Part shown: in pieces, positions 6,192 through 14,907 of the stretch
Numbering within the stretch: position 1 is the first letter of the stretch
How the letters are laid out: every line of letters begins with the position of its first letter
NCBI GenBank assembly: GCA_010202465.1
Contig: CP047919.1
Coordinates: forward strand, 310,001-374,000
Origin: Candidatus Saccharibacteria bacterium oral taxon 488
GTDB lineage: Bacteria > Patescibacteriota > Saccharimonadia > Saccharimonadales > Saccharimonadaceae
Direction: 5' to 3'
Length of the DNA stretch: 64,000 nt
Notes under the pieces: generated by a model
Told to the model about the DNA's origin: nothing
The model's input: the letters and a program-made list of their open reading frames with translations, nothing else
Database searches by the model: none
Translations under genes and position numbers: made by a program

Positions 6192-8240
6192 CTATACCGA
6201 AGTTTGCGCCAAAATACTATAGTGGTTATGGTTTTTGTTGGGCAGCAGCTGGCTCTGGGGTAGCGAGTGGTGTTGATGGTGTGGGCGTAGCGGTTGGTTC
6301 AGGGGATGTGGGTGTGGCAAGAGGCTCGGGGCTGGGTCGGGCGGTGTGGATGGCATGGCGGGCGCGGGAGTGGTTGGTTCAGGTGGTGGTGCGGGCATTA
6401 GCTGCAGCGGGCTAAAGTTGGGCGGCGGCACCGGCGGCGTGGCCGGCTTAGTCAGGACGGTAGCGGCGGCGTCCGGTTGGGTGGCATTGATCGGGACGGT
6501 TGGCTGGACGGCGACAGCGGTTGGCGGTTCGGTGGTCAGTGGTGGAGCGGTAGGCGCGGGAGTGGTTGGTAATTGGCGCATCGCCTCGTCGGTTCGGGTG
6601 CGAGGAATCTCGAGAAAGAAAGTGCTCCCCTTGCGGTATTCGCTGATGACGAATAGGCGGCCGGACATTGCCTCGGTCAGGCGGCGGCTGAGATACAGGC
6701 CGAGGCCGGTGCCACCGATCTCGCGGGTGTCGGAATTATCGACGCGGTAGAACTTTTGAAAGAGGTGTGGCACATCTTCGGCGGGGATGCCGATACCGCT
6801 GTCTTGGACGCTGATGGTGATCGTTTTGTCATCACCGGTGATGTCTACGACTACTTCCCCGTCGGGCGTGTACTTGATGGCATTTTCGATCAAGTTAGAA
6901 ACAACTTCGCGGAGGTGATCGGCATCGACGTTGGCGTAGTACGCCGGCTGGACAGTGGCGGCGGCGTCCGGACGGAAGGTGCAGACGAGGCCTTTTTCGG
7001 CGGCGCGTGGCGCCAGGCCCTCAAAGATCTCGCCGACAAAGGTGGTGATATTGATGATCTGCGGCTCATTCTTGAGGCGGCCATCTTCGGCGCGGCTGAT
7101 GTCGAGCAGATCTTGGAACAGTCGACCCAGGTGCTGGGCCGAGGCGTGGGCCTTGGTGATGAAATCGCGCGCCTTGTCGTCGATGTGGGCGGTGGCTGGG
7201 TTGAGCGCCAGGCCGAGGTAGCCCTCGATGGAGGCGACGGGAGTGCGCATTTCGTGACTGGCGGTAGAGATGAATTCGGCTTGCTGGCGCTCCTCGGCTT
7301 TTTCCTTGGTGATGTCGCGAAAAACGACGATGATGCCTTCGTTGTCTTTACCGACTGGCGAGGCGACGATGGAGACGAGGATTTGCTTGTCAGAGGCGGT
7401 GCGGAGGAGTAATTTGTCGGAGTGCGCCGGCCGATTATTGATCAGTGACTGCATGACCGGGTTTTCGGTGACGGTGACGTCTTTGCCATCGGCGGTGACT
7501 AATTGGATGACGCTTTGCCATTTGAGGCCGAGGGCGTCGCCTTGGTTCCAGCCGATGATCCGCTGGGCCGAGGGGTTGATTAGCTCGATATTGCCCTCGC
7601 GCGAGATGGCCAGCACGCCGTCGTCGATGGTGTTAATGACGATGTCAGAGGTGCCTTCGGCGGTGGATAGCTTGGTGCGGAGTTCAGATATGTCGCCGAG
7701 CTTACTGACGCGCGGCTGATGGCGCCAGATGATAAAGCCAAGAGCTAGGGGCGCCAGGCCAAAAAATAGGGCGCCAATCGTGGCGATGAGGCTGGCGTGC
7801 TGGGTGATGGCGGCAGTGGTGATGGCGATGATGACGAGGAGGCTGGTGCCGAGGACAACGGGCCAGCCAAAGAAGCCGGCGAACACCGCAGCGCTGAGCC
7901 AGGCGGCGGCGAATGGCGAGGCCAGAAAGCCGCTGGTGGCAACCAGTGAGCCGACGGCAAGGATGATCAGGCCGTAGACAGCGATGGATGCGGCGGTGAT
8001 GGCTCGGCGCGGTAGCCACAGACAGAGGATGAGGGCGGCAAGGCTGACGAGGGCGCTGATGGCGGCGGCGAGGTCGGTGATGGCTTCGCCGATGGGTAGC
8101 CGGTAACCGGTCGGGATAAAACGCGCCCAAGCATAGAGGAGGACGATGACCAGCCCGACGAACAAGGCCGCCTCGCATAGTCGCCGCAGCCAAAATCGCG
8201 ATAATTCACCGACTTGCGAAACATCCCCCGCCCACTTCAT
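6192..8240 (-). CDS. membrane sensor histidine kinase with Pro-rich tail
   Basis: An autophosphorylating sensor kinase of 682 residues. The N-terminal ~180 residues form five or six membrane helices without a large extracellular domain. A PAS-like domain follows (IDDGVLAISREGNIELINPS), then HisKA with the phospho-His motif FISTASHEMRTPVASIEGYL and an ATPase domain with NLIENAIKYTPDG, DSGIGIP and GGTGLGLYLS. The last ~120 residues are Pro/Thr/Ala-rich. The start is the ATG at 8240, six bases after TATAAT; a start further upstream would lie before the transcript begins. Its partner is the response regulator immediately downstream. The signal sensed is unknown; the lack of an outer domain suggests a membrane or cytoplasmic cue. 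Confidence 0.9.
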   Translation of the reverse strand: MKWAGDVSQVGELSRFWLRRLCEAALFVGLVIVLLYAWARFIPTGYRLPIGEAITDLAAAISALVSLAALILCLWLPRRAITAASIAVYGLIILAVGSLVATSGFLASPFAAAWLSAAVFAGFFGWPVVLGTSLLVIIAITTAAITQHASLIATIGALFFGLAPLALGFIIWRHQPRVSKLGDISELRTKLSTAEGTSDIVINTIDDGVLAISREGNIELINPSAQRIIGWNQGDALGLKWQSVIQLVTADGKDVTVTENPVMQSLINNRPAHSDKLLLRTASDKQILVSIVASPVGKDNEGIIVVFRDITKEKAEERQQAEFISTASHEMRTPVASIEGYLGLALNPATAHIDDKARDFITKAHASAQHLGRLFQDLLDISRAEDGRLKNEPQIINITTFVGEIFEGLAPRAAEKGLVCTFRPDAAATVQPAYYANVDADHLREVVSNLIENAIKYTPDGEVVVDITGDDKTITISVQDSGIGIPAEDVPHLFQKFYRVDNSDTREIGGTGLGLYLSRRLTEAMSGRLFVISEYRKGSTFFLEIPRTRTDEAMRQLPTTPAPTAPPLTTEPPTAVAVQPTVPINATQPDAAATVLTKPATPPVPPPNFSPLQLMPAPPPEPTTPAPAMPSTPPDPAPSLLPHPHPLNQPLRPHHQHHSLPQSQLLPNKNHNHYSILAQTSV

Positions 8241-8340
8241 GCTTGTATTATAGACCGAGACGGGCGAAAATGATACCCACATTGAGCCACGTCACGGCAA
8301 GTCAAGCATGGTACGTATTCAGCTGCCCCGAGGGGCGCAC

Positions 8341-9600
8341 TTAGCCCTTCCCTAAAATCGCCTCGAGCATCTTCATTCGCGAGGCCATGATGGCGGGGAT
8401 GGCGCCGCTGATGATGGCAACTACCAGCACAACCTCAGCACGGAATAGCAATTCCCACCACGATATGTTGAGTGTCACGTCGGCAATTGGTAGACTGAAC
8501 GGATGCGCCACTACATATGGCACTAGTCCACCGAGGAAAATTACCAAGCCGACCGCTATACCGCACACCGCATAAAATAGCGCTAGTAGAACGTAGCTAA
8601 AGACGATCACTCGCGGCTTGACGCCAATTGCCCGCTGAATGCCGATTTGCCGCCGCTTGTTGATGATGTCAACGTAAATCACGATGAAGATCGTCACCGC
8701 CGCAATGATAATGCCAACTATCAGCATAATAGCGTTGAGCGACTGAAAGCTACCGGTAATCGTATCCATAACCGTCGCTCCGTCACGCCAATCGTGAACC
8801 CGCAGGCCCGGATAGTTCAGGTCAGTAAGTGCTCGTTGCACCGACGCTTCCTTGCCGCGGCTGGTGCGCACGACGATCATGCTGGCATCGTTCTCGCCAG
8901 CCGTCAAATGGCTCGGTATACCGCTGGTGAGCTTGCGCCATAAACCGCGCGAGATGTACGCCTGAATATCTGCATTATAGAACTTCGTCGAGGTAATACC
9001 GCCGACCTTAACGTTGACCTTTTTACCGTTAACATTTATCGTTACCCGATCGCCAACTTTGACCCCTTCAAGAGAACCTCTCTCGAGCAGCCGGCTACCC
9101 AGCACGATCTCGTCGTCGCTCGCCGCCAAAAACGTTCCGTCCGACACGCGGTTAGCGACCTCCAGGGTTTGGCGAAAGGCTTGCGGATTAACGACATTGA
9201 TTCGAGCTTGTACCTGCTTGTCATCGTTATATCCTAATATTGCCGGTACAGCCAGGATTTTGTCAGCCGACGTGACGCCGTCAATGCGTTTGATCTCGGC
9301 CAGCTTGTTATCGACATTGGTGATGTACTCGCCGGGCTTTTTGACATCAATATAGGCCTCGCCGACCATCAGGTTCTTGATCTGCGATTCAATCGCCGAC
9401 GTGACGCCAGCTAGCAGCGACGATATGAAGGCTAGATTAATGAACGCCACCGCCACTAGCAGCGTCGTCAGGCCCAGCGTCCACTTGCGGCCGCGCACGA
9501 TGTACTGCCGCATCAATCGCCAACCCAGCAAGAACTCGCGCCACAGATTGTTCTTGGGCTGCGGCGTTTGCGTTTCCTGCGTTTTGCGGGACTGGCTCAT
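8341..9600 (-). CDS. MacB/FtsX-type ABC transporter permease
   Basis: Membrane subunit of an ABC exporter or mechanotransmission complex. A cytoplasmic N-terminus (~35 residues) leads to one membrane helix (TLLVAVAFINLAFISSLLAG), a ~220-residue extracellular domain of the MacB periplasmic-core type, and three C-terminal helices with FtsX-like sequence (IINKRRQIGIQRAIGVKPR). 419 residues is normal. Its start overlaps the ATPase gene stop (ATGA), so the two form one unit. The substrate is unknown; related systems export peptides or lipoproteins or drive envelope processes. Confidence 0.88.
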   Translation of the reverse strand: MSQSRKTQETQTPQPKNNLWREFLLGWRLMRQYIVRGRKWTLGLTTLLVAVAFINLAFISSLLAGVTSAIESQIKNLMVGEAYIDVKKPGEYITNVDNKLAEIKRIDGVTSADKILAVPAILGYNDDKQVQARINVVNPQAFRQTLEVANRVSDGTFLAASDDEIVLGSRLLERGSLEGVKVGDRVTINVNGKKVNVKVGGITSTKFYNADIQAYISRGLWRKLTSGIPSHLTAGENDASMIVVRTSRGKEASVQRALTDLNYPGLRVHDWRDGATVMDTITGSFQSLNAIMLIVGIIIAAVTIFIVIYVDIINKRRQIGIQRAIGVKPRVIVFSYVLLALFYAVCGIAVGLVIFLGGLVPYVVAHPFSLPIADVTLNISWWELLFRAEVVLVVAIISGAIPAIMASRMKMLEAILGKG

Positions 9601-10319
9601 AGTAGCCTCCCGGCTGCGGGTTGACGCTCGCCTTTTAATTTGCCGTTTTCAAACACGATTTGCCGCTTGGCATAGGCTAGTTCATCAGCTTCATGCGAGA
9701 TCATCACCAAGGTTATGCCGCTGGCGTTAATTTCCTTCAACGTTTCCATGACATTTGTTGAGGCGACCGTATCTAGGTTAGCCGTCGGCTCGTCGGCAAA
9801 AATAATGTGCGGCTCATTGACCAGAGCCCGGGCAATCGCCACGCGCTGCTGTTCGCCGCCAGATAATTGCGATGGCAGATGGCGCGCTCTGTCCTTCAAA
9901 CCAACACGATCCAGTTCTTGCAGAGCTTTTTGCTTAGCAATCTTCGCCGAGCACCACATCAGCCGCGGCAACATGACGTTTTCTAGGGCGGTGAGTTCAC
10001 GAATCAGGGCGTACTCTTGAAAAATATAGCCAACTTGGCGCAGGCGTAGTTCAATTCGCTGTTTTTCTGGTAGCTGAGTGATCTCTATCGCTGGTGCCTC
10101 GTCACCCCTACTATCAAACCAGATTGTGCCGCTATCAGGGCGATCCAACATCGCCACCTGATGCATAAAGGTCGATTTGCCCGAACCGTTGCGCCCTGTG
10201 ATCATTAGAAAATCGCCGTGACGAATCGAAAAACTGACGTCCTTGAGCGCACGCGTGGCGCTATCACCCGAGCCGTACGTCTTGCTGAGATGCTCAATGG
10301 TAAGAATTTCGCGGGCCAT
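9597..10319 (-). CDS. ABC transporter ATP-binding protein (MacB/LolD type)
   Basis: ATPase partner of the downstream permease. Walker [10 protein letters not shown] (near residue 38), signature [15 protein letters not shown], Walker [13 protein letters not shown] and a switch His in ISHEADE are all present in 240 residues. I place the start at 10319 ([11 protein letters not shown]), six bases after TATACT, which predicts a leaderless mRNA; an upstream in-frame start would precede the promoter. It overlaps the permease gene by four bases. Confidence 0.9.
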   Translation of the reverse strand: MAREILTIEHLSKTYGSGDSATRALKDVSFSIRHGDFLMITGRNGSGKSTFMHQVAMLDRPDSGTIWFDSRGDEAPAIEITQLPEKQRIELRLRQVGYIFQEYALIRELTALENVMLPRLMWCSAKIAKQKALQELDRVGLKDRARHLPSQLSGGEQQRVAIARALVNEPHIIFADEPTANLDTVASTNVMETLKEINASGITLVMISHEADELAYAKRQIVFENGKLKGERQPAAGRLL

Positions 10320-10373
10320 AGTATCAGTATAGCGCGCGGTGGGGCGCCGCTTCAAGCCGAGATCCCGAAAAAC

Positions 10374-10823
10374 CTACCGTAGTTTTGTTATCATTTCTAC
10401 TTCGCGGGCCGTAAGACCATATTTTTCATAGAACGTTATGGCGCGCTGGTTGCTGCTCAGCACTTTTAGCCGCAAGGTATCGCAATTTTTACTCTGGAAA
10501 TAGCGCTTCATTTCATCCAGCAAGGCTCGTCCGATACCGCTGCCGCGCTGCTCTGGCTCGACATAGAGCAGCCCGATCCAGCCGTCTTTTCGCGGCGCAT
10601 GCACTGCATCGAAAACGGTGTCCTGACCAGGCTGATGATCAATAATTACGCCCTGAATAAAGCCGACCACCTGGCCGTTCTCCTCTGCAACATATATCGC
10701 GCCGTCCATATCCTCGCTATCGTCGATCATCCGCCGCATGTAGTCGCGTGCGTGGCAAAGGCTTTCCAGAAACAGGGTCAATCTGGATAGTATCACCGGT
10801 GATTTCATCAAATAAGAATTCAT
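10374..10823 (-). CDS. GNAT-family N-acetyltransferase with an apparently replaced N-terminus
   Basis: Transfers an acetyl group from acetyl-CoA to an unknown amine. The core is clear: AIYVAEENGQVVGFI, LYVEPEQRGSGIGRALL (the acetyl-CoA loop R/Q-x-x-G-x-G/A) and RAITFYEKYGLT. Upstream of about residue 16 the sequence (MNSYLMKSPVILSRLT) looks unlike a GNAT and comes from the AT-rich DNA that also encodes the end of the neighbouring gene in another frame (about 107 bases of overlap). The original 5' end was probably replaced when the AT-rich patch entered, so the true start and activity are uncertain. Confidence 0.72.
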   Translation of the reverse strand: MNSYLMKSPVILSRLTLFLESLCHARDYMRRMIDDSEDMDGAIYVAEENGQVVGFIQGVIIDHQPGQDTVFDAVHAPRKDGWIGLLYVEPEQRGSGIGRALLDEMKRYFQSKNCDTLRLKVLSSNQRAITFYEKYGLTAREVEMITKLR

Positions 10824-11172
10824 CGCCTATAGTATGGACTAAAGCTTTTCTAAACACATTGTTGCCAAATAGCCGGCTAGCTTCCATGTCATATATACTG
10901 TATGCCTTTTTGTCTGCCCTAAGGATATCAGACATATAGTCTTTGCTGGCATACGTATGTCCGTCGCTTTCTATGACTATATTGCTGTATAAAAATGCAC
11001 GACTTTTACCTTTAGGAGGTTCAAAAGACATGTCCCCAATCTTGGTATTGATATCGCTAAGTAGTTTAAGTAAACTCTCTCTAGTAAGAACTCCTTCACT
11101 TGTTGTAGAGTAAGTATTCTTACTTCGCCATTCTGATACAAATCTAATAAGGTCATCTACTGTTGTTGCCAT
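10717..11172 (-). CDS. hypothetical protein of the AT-rich patch, 151 aa
   Basis: No family recognised. Soluble, with no membrane segment. It starts MATTVDDLIRFVSEW with a good ribosome binding site (GGAGATAAG). The C-terminal half contains ASRLFGNNVFRKALVHTIGD and FDEITGDTIQIDPVSG, perhaps beta strands. It overlaps the 3' end of the upstream gene by 16 bases, pointing to translational coupling, and its own 3' end runs over the acetyltransferase start. Its AT-rich codon use differs from the genes to the left. Confidence 0.55.
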   Translation of the reverse strand: MATTVDDLIRFVSEWRSKNTYSTTSEGVLTRESLLKLLSDINTKIGDMSFEPPKGKSRAFLYSNIVIESDGHTYASKDYMSDILRADKKAYSIYDMEASRLFGNNVFRKALVHTIGDEFLFDEITGDTIQIDPVSGKPLPRTRLHAADDRR

Positions 11173-11648
11173 ATCTTATCTCCATTATTGAAGCTTATTA
11201 TTGCAGTATTTTTGAAGGAAAGTTTTAAGTCTTTATTTGCTGGTGGTAGACTTGAACGACGATAAGCTAGTAATGCTTCTTTAAGCATAAATAATAGCTT
11301 GTCGCTATGAGGACGTATTTTTTCTGGAGCAACAATCTTAGTAGCTATTATAACGATTTCTTTATTTTGGCCTATTATGTCTTCGTAGTAGTCAATCCTT
11401 GTAGCAGTGTCCATCCATATTAATACACCAACGCCATCAAAGGCGTTGTCTACACGAAAACCATTATGTGCCCGACCAAACTGACCCTGTATAGACGCAA
11501 AAAGCGCATCCTTTTTCGTATCACGAACGCACATTGTTAAATTACGCTCCATGGTGTCGTCACGACCAGGCCAGGGTGCGGATAGTTTATACTTTTGTAT
11601 TATTTCTTTAACTTTTTTCTCACTGAGCGTCTCGTTTCTAAAATCCAT
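11157..11648 (-). CDS. hypothetical protein, paralogue of the next gene
   Basis: 163 residues. The sequence aligns with the gene at 11746-12264 along its length: KVKEIIQKYKLS matches KVKELTDKYNLT; GVLIWMDTATRIDYYEDIIG matches ALIWKEFNIRIDLYESFMG; IATKIVAPEKI matches VANRIIAPTEL; and both end near DKIW/DEIW. The two are therefore tandem paralogues of an unnamed family. The start at 11648 (MDFRNETLSEK) follows AGAAAGGA by four bases. Probably an operon with its neighbours. Function unknown; duplicated small soluble proteins in a mobile patch could be immunity or defence factors, but nothing in the sequence shows it. Confidence 0.6.
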   Translation of the reverse strand: MDFRNETLSEKKVKEIIQKYKLSAPWPGRDDTMERNLTMCVRDTKKDALFASIQGQFGRAHNGFRVDNAFDGVGVLIWMDTATRIDYYEDIIGQNKEIVIIATKIVAPEKIRPHSDKLLFMLKEALLAYRRSSLPPANKDLKLSFKNTAIISFNNGDKIWQQQ

Positions 11649-11745
11649 ATCATCCTTTCTAAACAAGCTTCTTGGTGGCTAATATTTCTATAACCGTTAG
11701 GTTAATACCCCCTTTTTTCCTTAATAGACCAACTGACAACTCCCT

Positions 11746-12264
11746 CTACAGTTTCCATATCTCATCCTTATCCATAAAAGTTATGTCAACCCCTCTAAAA
11801 CTACTCTTCTTCTGACTGTCTCTGGGCAGAAGTGTGGCTTGATGAAGAGCAAGAGAGCCTTCTTCAGCTAGTTGTGCAATTTTTTCCTTTTCACTCTTCA
11901 GTTCAGTCGGAGCTATAATACGATTTGCTACTAGCATGAACTCCTTGATTTGTCCATGTCCACTATTAAACTCTTCCGCATTGAGACCCATAAAACTTTC
12001 ATACAAATCTATGCGTATGTTAAACTCCTTCCATATAAGCGCATTTATTCGAGGAATTCCCCCTGTGGGCAGCTGACCGTTAAGAGATACCCCTTGTTGA
12101 GACTGTACTGAAACACATATTGCGTCGTCTTCTTTGCTGTATGCCATTGCAATCATATGGCTATCGAGGGAGTGGCTGTCGTCAAATCCTGGTCTAGTCA
12201 GGTTATATTTATCAGTTAGTTCCTTAACTTTATCTTTGTCAATCAGTCTGCCGATAAAGCTCAT
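11746..12264 (-). CDS. hypothetical protein, paralogue of the preceding family member
   Basis: 172 residues from MSFIGRLIDKDKVKELTDKY. Tandem paralogue of the gene at 11157-11648, with conserved blocks around LIWKEFNIRIDLYE, VANRIIAPTEL and DEIW. No membrane helix, signal peptide or catalytic motif recognised. The start at 12264 is chosen because the sequence before it is unlike the paralogue and has an AT-rich non-coding look; a GGAAAA precedes the ATG. First gene of the three-gene AT-rich cluster. Confidence 0.6.
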   Translation of the reverse strand: MSFIGRLIDKDKVKELTDKYNLTRPGFDDSHSLDSHMIAMAYSKEDDAICVSVQSQQGVSLNGQLPTGGIPRINALIWKEFNIRIDLYESFMGLNAEEFNSGHGQIKEFMLVANRIIAPTELKSEKEKIAQLAEEGSLALHQATLLPRDSQKKSSFRGVDITFMDKDEIWKL

Positions 12265-12410
12265 GATTTTTCCATTTAATAAATTAAAACAATTACCTTT
12301 ATTATAAATATACACTGCAAACCATACAAACTTTTCTTGATAAACAAAGAAGACGGAAACTCCGCCAAATTTAAAACCTAATTGGTGAGCCAACCAATAT
12401 AAATGTGGAA

Positions 12411-12518
12411 CTCCTTTTTCGCGATTTGTTTGTACTGCGAGATCGTTTCAGGGAACTCGGTATGGTCATTAAAAATGGCGAGGTGTATTTGCCGGATTTG
12501 GAGGAGCGCGATGTTTAA
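12411..12518 (+). pseudogene. C-terminal remnant of an unknown gene
   Basis: An open frame without a start encodes FRDLFVLRDRFRELGMVIK then NGEVYLPDLEERDV before a TAA. Its stop overlaps the ATG of the PLD-like gene, as in a normal operon. The 5' part is missing and AT-rich DNA begins just to the left, so this marks the junction where the patch at ~10.8-12.4 kb replaced or interrupted an older operon. Confidence 0.5.
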
Positions 12519-12972
12519 TCTGCGAAAATCGGACTCAAAACTCTACGACCAAAACACTTTTGACGACCAGTTTATGCGCGACTTACGAAGAGCCCGAAAA
12601 AGCGTTATTATCGAAAGCCCGTTTCTCAGAACTGCCCGAGCTGAAAGATTCATCCCGATATTTCATCGGCTCAAAAAGCGTGGCGTGGCAATATTACTTA
12701 ACGCCAAACCGCTTGAAGAATACGACGAAATATACAAATTGCAAGTCCAAAAATCTCTAATTTTGCTACAATTCGCGGGTGTCGAAGTTCTTTTTACAGT
12801 CAAACATCACCGTAAATTAGCCATCATTGATAGGCAGGTTATTTATGAAGGTAGCCTAAATATTCTCTCATATCACGATAGTTGTGAGATAATGAGAAGG
12901 ACAGTATCTGTGATTGAAGCAGAAATGTTGATAGATTTTATTGGCTTAAATAAATTTATGGAGGTGAAATAA
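12511..12972 (+). CDS. PLD-like domain protein (single HKD motif)
   Basis: Phospholipase D superfamily; small single-motif members are often nucleases that work as dimers. The HKD motif HRKLAIID (H-x-K-x4-D) and the following EGSLNILS are clear, and the first half has the family fold pattern (MRDLRRARKSVIIESPFL). Length 153 residues. The start at 12511 (MFNLRKSDSKLYD) follows GGAGGAG and overlaps the stop of the remnant upstream. A downstream 74-aa gene follows two bases later, so the two were probably one operon with the lost upstream gene. A restriction or DNA-processing role is possible but not shown. Confidence 0.72.
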   Translation: MFNLRKSDSKLYDQNTFDDQFMRDLRRARKSVIIESPFLRTARAERFIPIFHRLKKRGVAILLNAKPLEEYDEIYKLQVQKSLILLQFAGVEVLFTVKHHRKLAIIDRQVIYEGSLNILSYHDSCEIMRRTVSVIEAEMLIDFIGLNKFMEVK

Positions 12973-12974
12973 TC

Positions 12975-13199
12975 ATGAACGACGAGAACACAATCAAAGA
13001 TCTTCACCTGTACGAAGACGAAGAAACGATCCAGAAAACGATCCACTACCTGGAGCTTCATGACCCAGACAATGCAAATCGCGAATACGCAGTCGGATTT
13101 CTGAAATTCATGCAAAGATTTGCGCACGTCGCTAGCAAGAGTGAGGACTTTGATTTTGAGGGGTTTTTGGAAAAGTATAAAGGCACCAAAAAAGAGTAA
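12975..13199 (+). CDS. hypothetical protein, 74 aa
   Basis: A small acidic, helical protein (MNDENTIKDLHLYEDEE; FLKFMQRFAHVA; DFEGFLEKYKG). Excellent ribosome binding site GGAGGTG upstream; follows the PLD-like gene by two bases. No family recognised. Could be a partner or inhibitor of the PLD-like protein given the tight coupling, but this is inference. Confidence 0.55.
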   Translation: MNDENTIKDLHLYEDEETIQKTIHYLELHDPDNANREYAVGFLKFMQRFAHVASKSEDFDFEGFLEKYKGTKKE

Positions 13200-13216
13200 T
13201 AGCCTTTTGCTACTAC

Positions 13217-13567
13217 CTAGCAATCATCTAACCTTGTATGCAATAAGGATAGCACGCTTAAAGCATCCAAACAGTGTTGCTCGGTAATGACACCTGTCGC
13301 AGACAAGTCATTGTGTGTTTCGTGAGATAGGGGATTTCGATAGCCGCTAACGATTCCCGCAGACAAGTACCTCTGTGCAGCCTCGAGACTTTTCTTGGTT
13401 TTGTTATCAAAGGGAGTTCCGTCTGAACGGGTTGCTGATTGCGCAATGTGTAGCATGGCCTCTTGTGGGTTTTCGCTAAACACTTTCATCATTAAAGGGC
13501 CTTCGTCTAGCTCACTGATCGTACGAGATTTGTCTGGATTTTGACTAATTGACTTAGCCCTAGGTAA
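13217..13567 (-). pseudogene. 3' fragment of a TIGR02391 (Ymh)-like gene
   Basis: The frame encodes EGPLMMKVFSENPQEAML and SAGIVSGYRNPLSHE, resembling the C-terminal half of the Ymh family of conserved proteins found with restriction and phage genes, in which the 'RNP..H' segment is typical. The frame is open upstream to about 13567 but has no start with a ribosome binding site, and the N-terminal half of the family is absent. I regard it as a truncated remnant; an internal ATG at 13492 could still give a 91-aa protein. Confidence 0.5.
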
Positions 13568-13703
13568 ATATTAGCAGAGTTTTAGTTGAATGTCAAAACA
13601 TTGCCCGGATAAACGCCCTAAGCGTAAGTCATTTAAAGTACCTCGTGAAATTTATGCTGTGTTTAAGAAAATACTAACAACCCTGTGCTATACTTAGACA
13701 CGC

Positions 13704-14135
13704 ATGGCTTCAAAAAATATTATTCACCGTTATAGTTCAGGAGGGGTTATCGTTAAAGATAACAAAGTTCTTATAATCGAATCACTGCAGCCAGTCAAGG
13801 AATATTCTTTTCCTAAAGGCTCTATAGAGCCCGGAGAACGCCGCCGTGACGCCGCCGTGCGAGAAATACTTGAGGAAACTGGATACCACACAACGATCCT
13901 AGGATTTATTGATACTCTAATATATGAATTCTCAACAGACGATAGCCACGTAGTAAAAGAGGTTTCGTACTATGCCGCGTCTATTAATGACTCAGTACCT
14001 CGACAGCAGCAACAGCTTCAAACAGGAGAAGATATACGCCCCTTATGGGTCAGCTTGCCAAAAGCTTTTCAGCTCCTCACCCACAAAAACACGAGACAAC
14101 TTCTTGCTAAGGCAATTAAAATGTACCGTCATTGA
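13704..14135 (+). CDS. Nudix family hydrolase
   Basis: 143 residues with a textbook Nudix box, GSIEPGERRRDAAV then REILEETG (G-x5-E-x7-REUxEExG). N-terminal strands (SSGGVIVKDNKVLIIES) match the fold. Substrate unknown; similar short enzymes clean up oxidised or modified nucleotides. TATACT lies nine bases before the ATG. It lies between truncated genes in the AT-rich patch and is one of three Nudix genes in the window. Confidence 0.85.
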   Translation: MASKNIIHRYSSGGVIVKDNKVLIIESLQPVKEYSFPKGSIEPGERRRDAAVREILEETGYHTTILGFIDTLIYEFSTDDSHVVKEVSYYAASINDSVPRQQQQLQTGEDIRPLWVSLPKAFQLLTHKNTRQLLAKAIKMYRH

Positions 14136-14907
14136 AGCAACAGCTGCCTACAGACTCCTCTACGGTGTAATGCGAGAAAAAGTAATTTGCTAAGATAAAT
14201 ATAATACTTCTATCATCTGGAGACATGGAAGTAACATTAAAAACAGTCAGCAGCCTCAGGGATATCATTACGCATGCCTCTCTATTAATTTTGTTAAGGA
14301 TATTCCTGTCTATACCTTTGATATAGCACTCCATATAATCACGAATTATTATTTGACGCGATGTATTGAGTTTTACCCACACCCTACCGTCAGTATGAGT
14401 GATTTCTTTAGATCTGCTTAGCGGATTAGGTTTAGGTTCTGCCCATTTCGCATACGATGGTCCAAAATAATTTCCTCCACACATAATGTGATGGATAAAT
14501 GTTGATATGTCAGTAGATAGCCTGTTCCATCCAGCCGCCTCAAAATCAACAAGGTAGCCATTTTGAAAGATATTCATATCATGAACATCCCCTTGAGAGG
14601 GTATAACATATGTATTATTCATGTTTTTTGCATATCTTTAACATATTTCTTTACCGCATAAAGCAGGTCGTCTAGGTATATAGACGATTAAGCCGTTCAC
14701 GCTTTTTAGCGACTCATCCGCACAAAATTCCTCGTATTGTCTCAAAAGTTGCGGCGATTCTATCATATGCAATCGATTAATATAAAAGCTTTTCGTGCCT
14801 CCAGCTTTAATATGAGACCAAATACCCATTGTGTTTGCAAGGCTAGACAGGTCTCTGAAAAACTCAGACATATCTATGTCCGCGTCACTACGAAGAATGT
14901 GTATCAA
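14116..14907 (-). pseudogene. aminoglycoside phosphotransferase-like kinase, degenerate
   Basis: The C-terminal part has the kinase catalytic loop IPSQGDVHDMNIF and the metal-binding LVDFEAAGW of the APH/choline kinase family. The reading frame is broken twice: near 14690, where a TATATA run shifts the frame away from the natural continuation YLDDLLYAVKKYVKDMQK, and near 14625 in an A6 run, where it returns. In the outer frame an in-frame TAA stands at 14638-14640. The N-terminal nucleotide-binding lobe is missing where the recombinase sequence starts near 14,905. Both lesions are in simple repeats, so slippage during replication or a sequencing error is possible. Confidence 0.6.

Noticed and set aside
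6756..7412. 218-residue plus-strand frame opposite the histidine kinase
   Set aside because: Antisense of conserved HisKA/ATPase motifs; GC-biased codons alone keep it open.
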